Assembly: GCA_009733575.1 (NCBI GenBank)
Contig: ML769431.1
Span: forward strand, 1 to 64,000
Reading direction: 5' to 3'
DNA length: 64,000 nt
From: Gymnopus androsaceus JB14
Taxonomy: Eukaryota > Basidiomycota > Agaricomycetes > Agaricales > Omphalotaceae
The notes beneath the pieces were generated by a model. The model saw only the letters and a list, made by a program, of their open reading frames with translations, was not told the DNA's origin and did not search any database. Both the position numbers and the translations under genes were made by a program. Shown piece by piece: positions 1-11,824 of the stretch; position 1 is the stretch's first letter, and each line of letters opens with the position of its first letter.

Positions 1-76
1 TAACAGAACCTAGGATTATTGGTTCTGCGCAGTTCTAGCCTTAGCCGAAAAATCGGCGTATCAGCATGGCTCCATT

Positions 77-1200
77 TTGATCCACCACTTGCATTGCCAT
101 TCCAGGCACTTTATCTGTCTTAATTCATTCACCATTCCAGGCATCTCACTTTCTGACGCTGATCTGCCATTCCACGTGTGGCTACATTTGTTTAACACAT
201 TCACCACTCCAGGCACTGCGCCAATTGCCATTCTTCATCCATCTCGAGGCACCACTCCATTTGCCTTCCAGTTCCCAGACGCTGATCCATTTTCCACTCC
301 AGGTCTTTCCAGATGCTGCTCCAATTCACCATGGATGCCCTGGAGTGCCCCCACATATAGGTACTAGTTCTCTGGATTCACTGGTGTTCAGCTCTTGGAC
401 TGTGCCATGCACTTCCTTCCTTCCTTCTATGCATTTTACTCTGTCTTCCAGACCGAGGTTGTGTCATGCAATCTATCTATCTTTCTGCTCCGTTCACCAT
501 TCCAGGCATTCTAGCTCGTCCTTTGCAGACGCTGTCCTTTCAACCTTGACAATTTCTCTACCAATTTTTGCCATTATTACTATTGCGCATCCACCTCATT
601 GTACTCTCTACTTCTTAATCTTCATACTTTATCCCACAAGCTAAATTTCACTACTTCCGGTACACCTCAACCTTTCTCCCCACAAAAATTCCGGGAATTT
701 TACCCTGTTGCTTGCTAGATCCACCCACTGTCCCAAGCACCTTAGTCTTGCTTCCAAAGGCTGCTCCATTCCTTGCCAGACATTCTATATATTCTACTCA
801 GTTCGCCTTCCCAGATGCTGTACCATTTCAGCCTCTATAGATGTCCTTCCAGATGCTGACCCCATACATCCCGAGTGCCTAGATTTGCCTTTTCAAGTGC
901 TACATCTACCTCTTCTTCCTTCTGCGCTTTATTTCATTGGTTTTATCTTGCCACAAAATTACATCACTCTGGCCATTCCAAGCATCTTATGTCTCTGAGA
1001 TACCACCCGACCTGCCATCCTGATTTGTCATTCCAGACATGTTTCATCATGGCAAACTTATGTATCTATCCAGCAGTGTTTCCAAACACCCTTGCATCTC
1101 CACCTGCCAATTCAGGCATGTTACTGGTTTCTTTGCATATCATTTCATTTACCACTACTGGCCCTGATGCCTAATTGGTCATTTCACACACTTCATTCAC
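77..1200. repeat. degenerate CCATTCCAGGCA repeat tract
   Basis: Pyrimidine-rich sequence in which the words ATTCACCATTCCAGGCA and TTCCAGACGCTG recur irregularly (for example near 95-135, 205-220, 290-315, 495-535, 780-860). Spacing and surrounding bases vary, so this is an old degenerate tandem or dispersed repeat. The overlapping open frames are repeat-driven, low in complexity and resemble no protein family, so none is called. Confidence 0.55.
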
Positions 1201-3219
1201 CATTCCAATTGAAGGCACTATACGTTTTTGCCAATTCAAAATTTTTGGCATCTTACCCCATCCAACCAGTAGCTTTTGCTCTCACTATTGAGTCTTCTCA
1301 CTCACAGACACCACTCCTCTATATATATAAGCCTCAGCGTTATAGCAATTTTGCCACTTCACACTGTAAAATTGCATTCCCAATATCAATTATCTCTTAA
1401 ACCCTATAATGGTTGTGCATCTACTACCACTATTTTTTTTTTTTTTTTTTTTTTTTTTTTCAGACATTGATTCACCGGCCCACTATGTCTATCTTGCTGC
1501 ATCGTCAGCTATCATTCCAACACTATCCTCATACAGTCGCTATATTCCCAGATCCAAGGAGTCTCAGAACCTATCCTTGGGATGATCTCCCAGGTCACCA
1601 ACCGCTGTGCATCAATCTTGGGACTTAGGATTATGATCTTCTCAATATAAAATCACTCTCAATGTCTTCTCTGTGCAAATTGACAGATCTTGTAGTGATT
1701 GTTCCAATGTACCTCCTTGCTGCTTTGCTGAGCATCATACTCCACCCAATACCTCTCCCATGTCCTTTTTCAATGCTTTTTAACCACTCTAGTTCAGGCT
1801 CGGTGGTCCCACTTTCTCATACACCATTGTACCATGACTTGACCATCACTCAGCACATTCCACACCCTCCCATGTCTTGTATCTACAGACATCACTCAAT
1901 GTATGCACCATTATTACAGACATTCAGTCTAGCAGCTAGTTGATATCTCAAACCTCCAAGCCTACTCCAAGCTCTGGTATATGCCCCTCTTAATCTCCGA
2001 TTCCCCTTAATGTTCTCTTAGGGATATCACCTTTCTAGGATGTGTATCTGAAGACTGAGAATTGGCTTCCAGTCAAACTGCAGACTCCAGCAAGTCTCTC
2101 CTTTCCTGTCCAAACACCATCCACACCCCTGGAGAATTGCCAAAGATAGTGTTAATCTCATTGCCTGTGAGCATACACAGACCATATCAATAATCAGACC
2201 ATATACTCTATACTTCCACATGTGTCATGTCCGCAGTACAACCATGACTCAATGTATTTCAATGCATTAACAACAATTCTCATTTACAGTCATCAGCATC
2301 TTCCATGCATTTCCGCTCCATAACTGCATGCTGGCGATTCTACTGGCCTCTTTTCTTTGTTCCACTTTCAGTCCTTTTGACCCAACTGATCCAAATGTGC
2401 TGCACTGACCATCTCAAGTACTCTCTGTACTATCATCACTCATGACTTGCCCAGTTCACCACGAAGTCTTGAAATCTTAAAGCACAACCAACTGCTTTAA
2501 TTAGTCTCGAGAATCCAGAATCTGACAACTTTGTTCCATGTAGATGCTTTCATATTAATTCTAACTTGTGAGACTCCCTGAGTAACTCTACGGGAGTGTA
2601 CACCATTAAAACCTTATGATGATGGACATTGGATACCTTTCTAGCCTATTGGAGAGACTTGGACACTCTCGCTAGCCTTCACCTCCACCATCACTATGCT
2701 TACAGGATCCGCATCTCTGCGCTTTGCAAAAGTTTGTTTGCACCACCTTGATACTTGCACCATTCTCCAACCTCACGGCCTATCATATCACTTGAACCAA
2801 TTGTTGGCAACTGGGCATGTTTTTGATTCATATTCCTTATTGTTTACAATCATGTGAACACCAGACAACAATAATTTTATTACTATGATCCACATTCCTT
2901 ACTGCCTCATACATGTCTCTTTGCACCTTTTCATTAGCACCTCAGTCTCCAGGGCTTGGGCCTTGCCCCTGTGGGTCTCGTCGTCTACGTCTGACGCGCG
3001 CCTTGGCTTCTTCGGATGGGTAGTCGTATCTGTATCCTCCGCACCCCCAGGTGGAATATTTATCCCATTCTCGGAAAAGTTTTCCGCTTCTCTGGAATAA
3101 ATATTCCATCAGACTTAGCCCATCTCATATCATCAGTAGATGATATGTCTATAGGGAAACCTGAACAGACGAACCTTACACCGCGAAATTAATTAGGTGG
3201 AATCATAACCATCATACTG
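1201..3219. other. gene-free spacer
   Basis: Continues the CT-rich character of the first kilobase. A pure T run of about 28 bases lies at 1433-1460. A short GC-rich patch at about 2950-3060 has no extended open frame of plausible composition. I see no gene, RNA gene or element boundary here. Confidence 0.5.
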
Positions 3220-3893
3220 CCAATAATTATGCTTCAGTCTATTGAATTAGACTGCGAGATGGGACAATGAATGGAGGTTGAATTTGAACAAGTAGGGAAC
3301 CATTGCAAACGTGCAAGGGTTCCCGGTACAATAATAATCTACTTATGTCTAAAACGGGTAAATCAAATATGTCAAAGCGAAATGTATGAAATCTAAATGG
3401 GTAAAAGTGAGTGTGGTTGCCTGGAGCAGATTGATATTCCAACACAGTCTGACTGAAGCATTGTGGGAAATAAATTATTTCAGTTACTACTTGAAGTGTA
3501 CTTTATCAGAGGATTATAGAAAATAAATATTTCATAGAACTGGAGAAGGAAATACATTCAGACCAATTGAAGTTTGAACCTTCCGCAAGATTCTGAAATG
3601 TCATTTTTCAGACAGAATCTGAAGCAATCAGCTTCAGCTGGGCTGAAAATAGATTACCGAAGCCATCCAAAGTTTTTGTTTTCAGGACTGCTGAAATGAA
3701 TTATTCCATGTCCTGTTCAAAAAATTCACAGAAAGTCTGAACTTCAAATGGTCTGAATTATTTTCTGCTGTAATTCTATGAAATATTTATTTTCCATAAT
3801 CCTCCAAAAAAAGGAAATTTCAAGTAGTGACTAAAATAATTTATTATCACAATGCTTCAGTCAGACTGAAATTTAATTATTGGCATTGTGCAT
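3220..3893. mobile_element. MITE with CCAATAATTA terminal inverted repeats
   Basis: Both ends read CCAATAATTA followed by a TTCAGTCTGACTGAAGC-type palindrome (left 3220-3240 and 3445-3465, right 3850-3893 inverted). Inner arms around 3465-3580 and 3720-3850 are also roughly inverted, sharing ATAAATTATTT and AATAAATATTTC words. A second, shorter member with the same left end is at 18782-18973. No coding capacity is visible. The left arm is split by a 204-bp solo LTR (3241-3444), so the original element was about 465 bp. Confidence 0.75.
3241..3444 (-). mobile_element. solo LTR nested in the MITE
   Basis: A 204-bp block interrupts the MITE terminal palindrome. Its right edge ...GATATTCCAACA is, on the minus strand, the Copia-type LTR start TGTTGGAATATC. 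CAGTCT flanks it on both sides (3235-3240 and 3445-3450), which fits a 5-6 bp target duplication. The body is unlike the Copia LTRs at 18.3 and 46.8 kb, so it is another family. No internal region remains, consistent with LTR-LTR recombination. Confidence 0.65.
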
Positions 3894-3923
3894 AGCCTGT
3901 CAATTTTAAATCTCCTGGGAAAA

Positions 3924-5601
3924 TCAATATACTCTTCCATTCTCACTAGAATAACTAGGTGGAGGCTCGTCCGTCAATCCCCGGGCCCAGTCAGAGCTTC
4001 TTTCTGCTTCCATCTGCAGGATCCGGCTCATCATCTCTGCCATTCTCTGCTGTATGAGCACTATTCTGTCTTCTGACTCAGATTCATTCCGAGTTTGCTC
4101 CAGCATTCTCAGATTATCCCGAGCAACCTGTGTTTCCTGTGCAATGTGGATCTGGCGTGCTGTTAAAACAGTTTCATGTGAGCTTGACAAGGCGTTGCGC
4201 TATGTTTGCCTCAGATATATGTTGATGTAGCGCACTATGGAACTTACCTGCTGTTGAGTGGAATCAATCATTTCAAGAATGGTGCTAGAGGGCCTGTTTG
4301 GCTTGAGATCATAAGGTGTGATAGTACCCACATCCAGCCCATGCGGATGACTGAGCTGCATGATTTCCATAATATTGTTCTCAAGGTCAGACGACTCATG
4401 AGCCATCTTCATGTCATATACCTTTGGCATTCGCTGATCCTGTAACTGTTTGCGACCTCGCCAGTGTCGGTGCACTAACCAAGAGGAAAATACCAGTACA
4501 CAGAGTGCGGCAACACCTCCAATGACACCACCAATAATTGCCTTCACCGGCTCAGAGTGCTTTTGAGAAGGTGAAGCAGTGGAAGTGATTGGTAAGGAGG
4601 AAGAAATTGGCGAGGAGGAAACCACTATGTCCCTATGATAACCGTTTTAGTGCTGATCCAGACTTTGAGCTGAGGACTTTTAGAATTTGGATCAACTCAC
4701 TCTCCGCTATTAACAAGGGACACTAGCTGCTGGGCAATAGGAACGGTGACACTGGTATAGAATGCTGACTGATTATCCCTAATCTGATCTTGAAGATTTG
4801 AAATGGTGTTCGATGGAATGTAAACAAGGTACATGGTCTCCAGTAAGGCTGCGTCTGCAGCACCGGTGTAATCCGTGGGGATGTGTACCTGGAGGCCCCA
4901 GGTCAACACTTGATTGCCTGGAAGATCAAGTTAAAACAGGGCTCCAGATAGCATACAGTAAGCCAGCGCACTGTTAAGACTCAAGGCCGTTTGCAGAATG
5001 ACTGGCATCCAGGCAAAAATCTGATCAGTGGCAACTGAATTACCAACAACGAACTGCCAGCCAAGCTGGAGGCTGTACAATAAGCTGATCAATGTGTACC
5101 CCGTGGGATCCGTTGAGCTTGAAAGCTGATTCTGACCCGGAAGGATCTCCGATGGCAAATCCGAGGGTAGTGCAGCGGTTGTAGTGGCCTGACTTGGGGA
5201 TGTCAGAGTCTGACTCGGAGCCGAGGAAGTTGGGGCAGAGGCATTGAAATCAAGAGTTGTAAACTCCGGAAGAAGAAACGAGAACTGGGACTGGATGAAA
5301 ATAGTTGTGACTGCTGTAGCAAGACTGGTGCTAAACACCGTGACGGTGCTGTTAGTGCTAGTCTCCGTTCCACTTGGAAAGGATGTTACAGAATGGGTTG
5401 GAGTTGTATTTGAGGTAAATGTTGTCAGCGTTGTCACAATTGTCAATGTCTCGGTGAGGACAAGTTCTCCAGAACTAGAAACAAGTTCTACGGCGAGATT
5501 ATGTGTGAAGAATGCAGTCAAAAAAAGCAATGTGAGCAGAAGTCTAACCAATATGTTAGTTTGGTGTAGCTACATGAAAGATAGGCTCACCTGGCTCCCA
5601 T
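3924..5601 (-). CDS. single-pass type I membrane protein, five exons
   Basis: My splice model is complement(join(3924..4199, 4248..4632, 4701..4917, 4972..5543, 5591..5601)), 486 residues with all phases consistent. The first exon is only 11 nt (MGA plus two bases) and joins the hydrophobic signal peptide LLLTLLFLTAFF. A Ser/Thr-rich, probably O-glycosylated ectodomain follows, then a transmembrane segment beginning AIIGGVIGGVAALCVLVF, basic residues (HRHWRGRK), and a cytoplasmic tail with a Gln/Glu/Arg-rich probable helix. It ends DEPPPSYSSENGRVY, the PPPSY-type tail common in basidiomycete SKG6/Mid2-like membrane proteins. No enzymatic domain is seen; a wall-sensor or adhesion role is inference. 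Introns are 47-68 nt. An alternative donor at 4956 would add 15 nt to exon 2. Confidence 0.75.
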
Positions 5602-5755
5602 TGAAGAATACTTATCAGTAGCAACTCAGGACTCAAGTATGCTCCAATGTGAAGCGAAGGAAAGGAGATAGGACTCAAAGGTGGGGGTTGAACAATACTT
5701 GAATATTGAACAGTGACTACAATCTGTCATAGAAGAACGACAGGATCAGGAACTG

Positions 5756-5962
5756 TCAAAAGGTATCACGGAGATTGATGTTCAGTAAGACAGTACAAGG
5801 CTCTGCTGGATCAGGGAATGCGGGAGGCGTGTTGATCCTGTTGGAGGTATAGTACTCCCTATTACTATAGAGGTCGTAGGGACATTTCAAAATGCTCCAT
5901 GTCCCACAGAGGACTTCTGGGAAGACTTTTGGGAGCATGATAGCAGCAATAAGCTCTGCCAT
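5756..5962 (-). other. orphan short ORF upstream of the membrane protein
   Basis: A 68-codon ATG-initiated frame with balanced composition (it contains LPKVFPEVLCGTW and NTPPAFPDPAEPC) lies 155 bp upstream of the membrane-protein start on the same strand. A second open stretch (5595-5720) follows it in another frame, but I could not join the two with consistent phase. It may be a leftover exon of a decayed gene or chance. No family recognised. Confidence 0.25.
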
Positions 5963-6018
5963 ATCAAGCTAGAGAGTCACTGTATCGTAATTAACGAGAA
6001 TAGATGCGATGAAACCAT

Positions 6019-6672
6019 CACACCAAAAACGGACAAATTTCTGCTGAGCAGAAATGTGAACAGAAATCAGATATATCAATCAGCACTATAGAAATCTAAA
6101 CTGAAATTTATGTATTCATTAGTATTGAAAGATTTACTGAAATTTTCCCAATCAGTTAAATATTTGAGTTGAAAGAAAGAGCAGCTGATTTGTTCTGTAT
6201 CAAATGACTTGAGAATTAAGCTGGATTCCAAAGATTCAGCATAACTTGAATATACCCTGATATATTACATTTCTACTATTCCTTCAGAAGCAATGAAAAG
6301 ACATATGATATCTCATATTTCTGTTCAGCAGAAAGGTGTCTGGTGGGATTTCTGCTGAGCAGAAATATGAGATATCATGCATGTTTTCATTACTCCTGAA
6401 GGAACAGCAGAAACGTAATATATCAGGGTATATTTAAGTTATGCTGAATCTTCAAAATTCAGCTTAATTTTCAAGTCATTTGATACAGAAAAAATCAACT
6501 GTCCTTTCTTTTGACTCTGATATTGAACTGATTGGGACAGTTTCAGAAAATCTTTCAAAACTAATGAATAAATAAATTTCTGTTTATATTTCTACAGTGC
6601 TGACATATTTCTTGATATATTTGATTCCTGTTCAAATTTCTGCTGAGCAGAAATTTGTCCATTTTTGGTGTG
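6019..6672. mobile_element. 654-bp foldback MITE
   Basis: The element is an almost complete inverted repeat centred near 6345. Ends are CACACCAAAAACGGAC (left) and its near-inverse GTCCATTTTTGGTGTG (right). Each arm begins with the palindrome TTTCTGCTGAGCAGAAA, which occurs again at the centre. CAT flanks both sides (6016-6018 and 6673-6675), a probable 3-bp target duplication. No coding frame is supported. Three-bp duplications occur in Harbinger-derived MITEs, but assignment from the sequence alone is uncertain. Confidence 0.8.
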
Positions 6673-6675
6673 CAT

Positions 6676-7759
6676 GTGTGAATGCACCATTATAAGTGCT
6701 GTGGTAACCAAGATCACCCCACCATCCAGATTCCATGGGTACAGTCAAAATTCAGCATGTCACCAGTTTTGTTCTGAGGCGATGTATACCAAATGTATAC
6801 ATACACAGTCTCAGAAAAGACCTAGCATCCCATTTCAAAAAATTTGAATGATTGAAGAAAGATGTGTAGCATATGAATCAGCTAAATGATAGCCTTGGAG
6901 TTCAGAGCTTGAAGAAAGGAAACCCAGTCTTCCTCACCCTTGACTCATCAATCCTTCCGCCTTCCGCCTTCTGCCTTTTGCCTTCCACCTTCCACTTCCT
7001 CCTATGCCTGCCCGGGGCGTCTTGCTAGCAATGAGGAAGGAAAAAAGCGCGACATTCATCTGGAACTGGCTTTCTGTTGTATAGTAAAGACCCCACTACA
7101 TAGTACCGCTTAGTGCTGTAGTGTTGCCTAGTAAAGTAAGATATTTATCAGACCCATATTGACAGAATCGCACATTGAATCTGGACGTGAGTTTGACATT
7201 TGCCCCGGTTATTGCGGATTTTTGTTGGCATTGAACATTGTTATGTTCGGCATCCTGTTCCCGCCTGAAAAAAAGAAAACTCCTAAGTCCCTCTGGCAGG
7301 GCATATATAAGTGTTGCAGAGTTGGTTCTGTGCTCCTGCATATTTTCCTTAACTCTTGTGTACGATAATAAGTCCTTACATTCATCCTCCAAGTCTCCAA
7401 TCCCTTTCAAGTTCATAATACCTTAGCATTTTACTCATTGTTATATTACTTACTATTAGTATTACTTACTTATCAGTAGCAATAAAATTTGTTTGTTTTG
7501 CCTCATTTTATCATCCAAATTCTACCTGAAGGCATGTGAAGAATATAAATCCTCTGCAAAGAAAGGAATGACAGCGGCAACTACAGTTAAAGAATGGTCT
7601 CTTATACAACCAAATTATATACTCATATTATAAGGGTCTAAAGTACAGTAAATGATCAGGCATTGGTGCTTGCCACATAGCTAAGGATGTGATCTGCCGG
7701 ACAGGTACTATTTTGGGGTGGATCAGTCATATTATACAATCAGCGCTTATACACCGGTT
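6676..7759. other. gene-free spacer
   Basis: Contains a CCTTCCGCCTT-type short tandem run at about 6950-7005 and a TATATAAG box near 7302. Open frames on both strands between 7096 and 7426 are short, mutually overlapping and resemble nothing known. I make no gene call. Confidence 0.4.
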
Positions 7760-10060
7760 TTATCGGGATCCATCTTCTGACTGTTCATCATTGTCATCTT
7801 CACTTCCAGAACCCTCCGGCACATCTACCATAGCCTTTGGACAAGGTACAGCTGGTGGTAAAGGCCCTAGCTTATGCTGTGGCTTTCCAAACCATCCACT
7901 GACAAGCCCTTTGTCCTTCTTTCCCTGCCATTTCTGCTTTTCCTTCAACCAATCTGCCTTTTCTTGTGCCCATGCTGCTTTCCGAGCTTAAACAGCCATC
8001 TGCCTCTCTTGCACCTTCTTTTTCCACTCCTCTAGCTCCGCCTTCCTCCCTTCTTTATTGGCTTTTTGAGCCTCCTTCCTCTTTTCCCTCTCGGTATTTT
8101 CTCTATCAAACTCAACAACTCTCTCATAAAAATCATTGCCAGACAACAATACTGGAAGTCCATCTCCCATCAGCCTCCTTCCTTTTCCCTTCCTACCCTT
8201 CTTTCCCTCCCAAAATGCCAGCTGCTCTCGTAGGCCTTTACAGTAGGCCCCATTCAAAATATTTGCTGCCTGTAGTTCCATTGTTCATTGGCGATAATAT
8301 TCAACCTCGGCTTTGGTTTCCCACAGGGCTGACAGGAGAAGAATCTCCTTCTGGGTTTTGGGTGTAATATCAAGCATGCCAGCGCGTGATTGGGTAGTTT
8401 TTGGGACTGGTGCATTTGTATTGAGTATGAGTTGTGCTGTTGGCTTTCCTGCAAGCGACTCTAACAACAGAGCTTTTAGTTGTTTTGCTGCCTCTTGGAT
8501 GAAGTACTCCATGTCCCTAGGCTCGTTTGTTGGTGTGGAAGGTCTCAAAGATGAAGGTGAAGGGTTCTCGGGAATTGGAGGAAGTGCATGAGACTGGGGA
8601 ACAACGCTAGGTGAACCAGGCTCACTCTCCCACTTGCCATCATCCTCTGAATCACTCTCCAGGTCATCCTTGATGGCAAGAACACTGCAAATCATCTTTG
8701 CCATGATGCGTAACGGAGTCGCTGGAACAACAGGAAGGAATCCTTCAATCAATGTGACTTTGGCTGGTGCCATCATATCCTCTGTAATGACATTTGGATT
8801 ATATGGCCATATGCCAGTTTTTACAAAATGCTGATTGAATCGTATCAACTGTCAGTGCACAAACATGAGCTTTTCCATAAATTTCAAGAAAGTTAGCCTT
8901 GCTCATCATCTCCTCAGTCCGCCAACAATGATTGTCCCATTCCTCACATACATGCAGCTTCAAGACTGAGAAAATGACAGCAACAAGTCCTTGATAGACA
9001 TGTGTAGCATGCGAAGGGTAACAGAGCACAAGAATATTATTCTCGCATGCATAGCGTAGGAATCCTCTGGTATAATGCAAGTTATGCCCATCAACAAGGA
9101 GAAGCCGGGCCCAACCATTTGCTTTTTCTTTGGTCTGCCGGTCAAAATCTTTGATCCAGTCAATGCCTATTTCACTGTTTGTCCATCCCTTTTTTGAATA
9201 ACCAATGCTATGATTCAATGTAAGTTTCATTTCTTGTTGCAAAGCTAAGCATTTAACTCACGATGCATTTGCTGGATTCCTATCAGCACCCCAACTGGTA
9301 AAATGACCCTTCCCTTTGAATATCACAGCAGGAGATGTTGCTGTTCCATCAGTGCAGATTGTCACAATGACGGTAGTATTCTCTCAATTTCTGCCAGTCT
9401 GTTGGTATAGTGGGCCCTTTCAACAACCGCCAAGGACGCATTCTCGAGTTCCTGATCCTTTGGTAACACCAATTCCATCTGTTGCATAGGTATCTTGTTC
9501 AAGAATACCATTTTTTGTGATCATTTCATGCAACAGCTTAAAATAAGCTTTGTTTGTGTGAGGATTTACGGCTCAGCCTCTCTTTTCATCAAGCGGTGAG
9601 GACCAACCTGCACAGATGCAGTCAGAGTGCTTGCGCACAAATTGCTGCATCCATTTCTTGCCTACGCCTGTGACCGGGAACCTGGCTCCAAGTCTCAAAC
9701 GCAAGACTTCATCAACATGCTCCTTCAATTGACGGTGGCTGAGAGGAAAACCTTGATTGGCCACTTTGATAATATAGGCTATAACGACATTGGTTTCTTT
9801 CGTGGTCAACCATGGTTTAGTGGCATTACTTTCCGCTCAAGTAGGCTTTCCTTTGGCATGGTTAATGATTGTCGCATGATTTAACTTGATTGTTTTCCCA
9901 GTTTCTGCCCTGTGCAAGGTAGTATAATGGTTGCAGATAGCCTTTGCACCTACGTTTGGAAGTCCAAGATTCCATCATGCTAATTCTTCCTGGTAAGCTT
10001 CTACAGCTCGCTTCTGAAGGGCAGCCTTGGCTTCACTGTCTCACTGCTTCTTCTTGTTGT
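7760..10060 (-). pseudogene. pogo-type (DDE_1) transposase, decayed
   Basis: Read on the minus strand from about 10060 to 7760 the parts follow pogo/Tigger order. First comes an N-terminal region (ALQKRAVEAYQEELA, then GLPNVGAKAICNHY). Next is the CENP-B/Tc5-like helix-turn-helix (GARFPVTGVGKKWMQQFVRK, then SPLDEKRG), then the DDE core with TDGTATSPAVIFKGKG and LLLVDGHNLHYTR. The third block reads CYPSHATHVYQGLVAVIF, where the family normally has LD, so the last acidic residue appears lost. Lysine- and Pro/Ser-rich C-terminal coil sequence follows to 7760. Several stops and frame changes break it (near 9240, 9420, 9570, 9815, 9985 and 7980). Terminal repeats were not located. Confidence 0.8.
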
Positions 10061-10984
10061 CAGATTCTGTGTGACTCTGGTCAGGCTGAACATCATAGTG
10101 TTCCATGCAAACATCTTAGCGTGGCTAATGCCATGCTCATGCACAGTTTTCAGCTTGACTCTGGTCAAGCTGAGTATCCAAATGTTCTACCTGAACGTTT
10201 TAGTGTGGCTAACGCCACACTCAAATCACCATTTGGGTTACCCCAAAACGCATTTCCTGACCGAGTCTATCCTAGGATTGACTCGGGAGGACAAACTCAT
10301 TGAGGAGAGGACCCATGCGGGAACGTCAGAGATACTGACAGAGACCGATGGGCTGACATTGCTCAGACAGGCCTAAGGCCTTCCTGTCATCCCCGCTCAT
10401 CTGATGGTGAAATTTCACTGCCAGATGTCTCTCTGACACTTCCCGTGTCCTCATCTCCCCCTCCCACCCCGGTTCCTCCCCCTTGCGTCGATCTGCATCC
10501 CGAATCAATTCAAGAGGAGAGGTTCACCCCTCGGAAGGCCATGCCTTCCAAATTGACGGTGGTACATGGTACCACTGTAAATCCACGTTTTGGCACAACC
10601 AGGCCCTTGAAAAGGGATTGGATGGACTGAGTCACTGTCCAGCAACTCCGTGACTGAGATCTCCAAGAAATTGGAGATTCACAATTCCCTGACCAGGGAA
10701 TTCTTTTTAATATCAATGGGTACCCCATTGATAGACTCCTGGACAGTGGGAAAGACCCACCATCCAGAAATTGTGGGGGGCAAATCCGTCGTAAACTACG
10801 ATGGATTTCTGAAACTCACGGAGCAAGCTCAAAACATGTACAACATTCACGAGCAAGCTTCTTTTCTCTTCAAGAGGGGGAGGGCCAGTGTAGAAATACA
10901 CTAGCTCATTCTACATCTCAAGTACATGGGATTAAAAATCCCTCAAAACACGATTCACCAGAGGATTGGGTACGGTACATCCAG

Positions 10985-11422
10985 ATGTACCCCAACCAAT
11001 GTCCTACTGGCATAAAGTATGAACACAATGATCATACTCTTACCCGTAATGTACGTGGATGGTTACTAGTAAGTAACCATGCCCCAGTTATAGCAGTGGG
11101 GACTTCCAAGGTGAAGCAGCATTGCTTCACCTTACGAACAGCGGAGTTGTTCACAACTCCAGGACTTTACGCATCCATTACTGGATGTGATGAGACAAAT
11201 ATTGTCTCGAATATTTCAACATCACCATTTACCGGTGACATTGATAATGCTACATTGTATGATGTAGCCTTGTTTTACGCCTCCCAAGGCATTACCATTG
11301 AAATGGGAAAAGACATAACTGTCTTTGCCCTTCAGTGGTTGACTATGTTCCGTACAACAGACCCTAGTCTTGGATGCGAGTTACGTGCAACATGTGACCA
11401 TGTTCTTCACTCCCGTTTCTGA
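10985..11422 (+). CDS. unrecognised ORF of the hairpin-tiled element (gag-position)
   Basis: A 145-codon frame from the first ATG. The same frame is open upstream without an ATG to at least about 10715, and it contains LLDSG (10736-10750), loosely like a retropepsin active site. Visible stretches are PSKHDSPEDWVRYIQMYPNQ just before the ATG, GWLLVSNHAPVIAVGTSKVK, and SQGITIEMGKDITVFALQWL. It lies immediately upstream of the purine tract and LTR, where a structural protein could sit, but I do not recognise the family. The hairpins run through this frame and beyond its stop. An earlier frame (10650-10904) overlaps in another phase, so decay or frameshifting is possible. Confidence 0.4.
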   Translation: MYPNQCPTGIKYEHNDHTLTRNVRGWLLVSNHAPVIAVGTSKVKQHCFTLRTAELFTTPGLYASITGCDETNIVSNISTSPFTGDIDNATLYDVALFYASQGITIEMGKDITVFALQWLTMFRTTDPSLGCELRATCDHVLHSRF

Positions 11423-11615
11423 ATACATGGCATGCTACCATGCATTCGAAATCCCAGGACATATTCACGACACTCTATCATGAATATGTTCCCAACTTCA
11501 ACTATCAAGTTGAAGTTCTCACAAATATGCTCCAGCTGGGTTGACATGCTATCAAACCAGTTGGGGGCCCCTTTCCTTTTTGATTGAACTGTAGGCTCAA
11601 TCTGGCTGGGGAGGG

Positions 11616-11824
11616 TGTAATGCCCCTGATCCCTGATCAGCAGGACCTCAGTCTCTACAGGTGGCAGCGCGTTCCCGCACCTGCCAATATTCTATATTAT
11701 AATAATTATATTGTAGACTAACCTTAGCTTTAAACCATCACCTCACGAGTAACGCACTGAATAAATCCAGTAGTACTCGTTGGCATGATACTAAGGCTCT
11801 AGGCTCCACTTAGGAGCCGTTACA
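11616..11824 (+). repeat. LTR of the hairpin-tiled element
   Basis: Starts TGTAATG and ends CCGTTACA, giving the short inverted TGTAA/TTACA ends usual for LTRs. A polypurine tract lies directly upstream. No second copy was found in the window. Confidence 0.65.

Larger units (their letters stand above)
10072..11824 (+). mobile_element. hairpin-tiled LTR element, 3' part
   Basis: About 1.5 kb of internal sequence ends in a purine tract (CTGGGGAGGG, 11606-11615) and a 209-bp LTR (11616-11824, TGTAATG...GTTACA). The internal part is packed with short perfect inverted repeats of 6-11 bp, mostly with 3-6 nt loops. Examples are 10151-10172, 10203-10220, 10683-10702, 10712-10732, 11059-11080, 11108-11133 (11-bp arms), 11143-11160, 11249-11268 and 11494-11517 (10-bp arms). 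An 80-bp near-duplicate opens it (10072 and 10154). No 5' LTR or reverse transcriptase is seen, so it is a non-autonomous or truncated element. It abuts a Copia fragment at 11825, implying insertion there or rearrangement. Confidence 0.65.

Noticed and set aside
77..1943. Overlapping plus-strand ORFs in the CT-rich start of the window
   Set aside because: Compositionally biased (Ser/His/Pro/Phe/Leu), repeat-derived, no domains, no consistent splice pattern.
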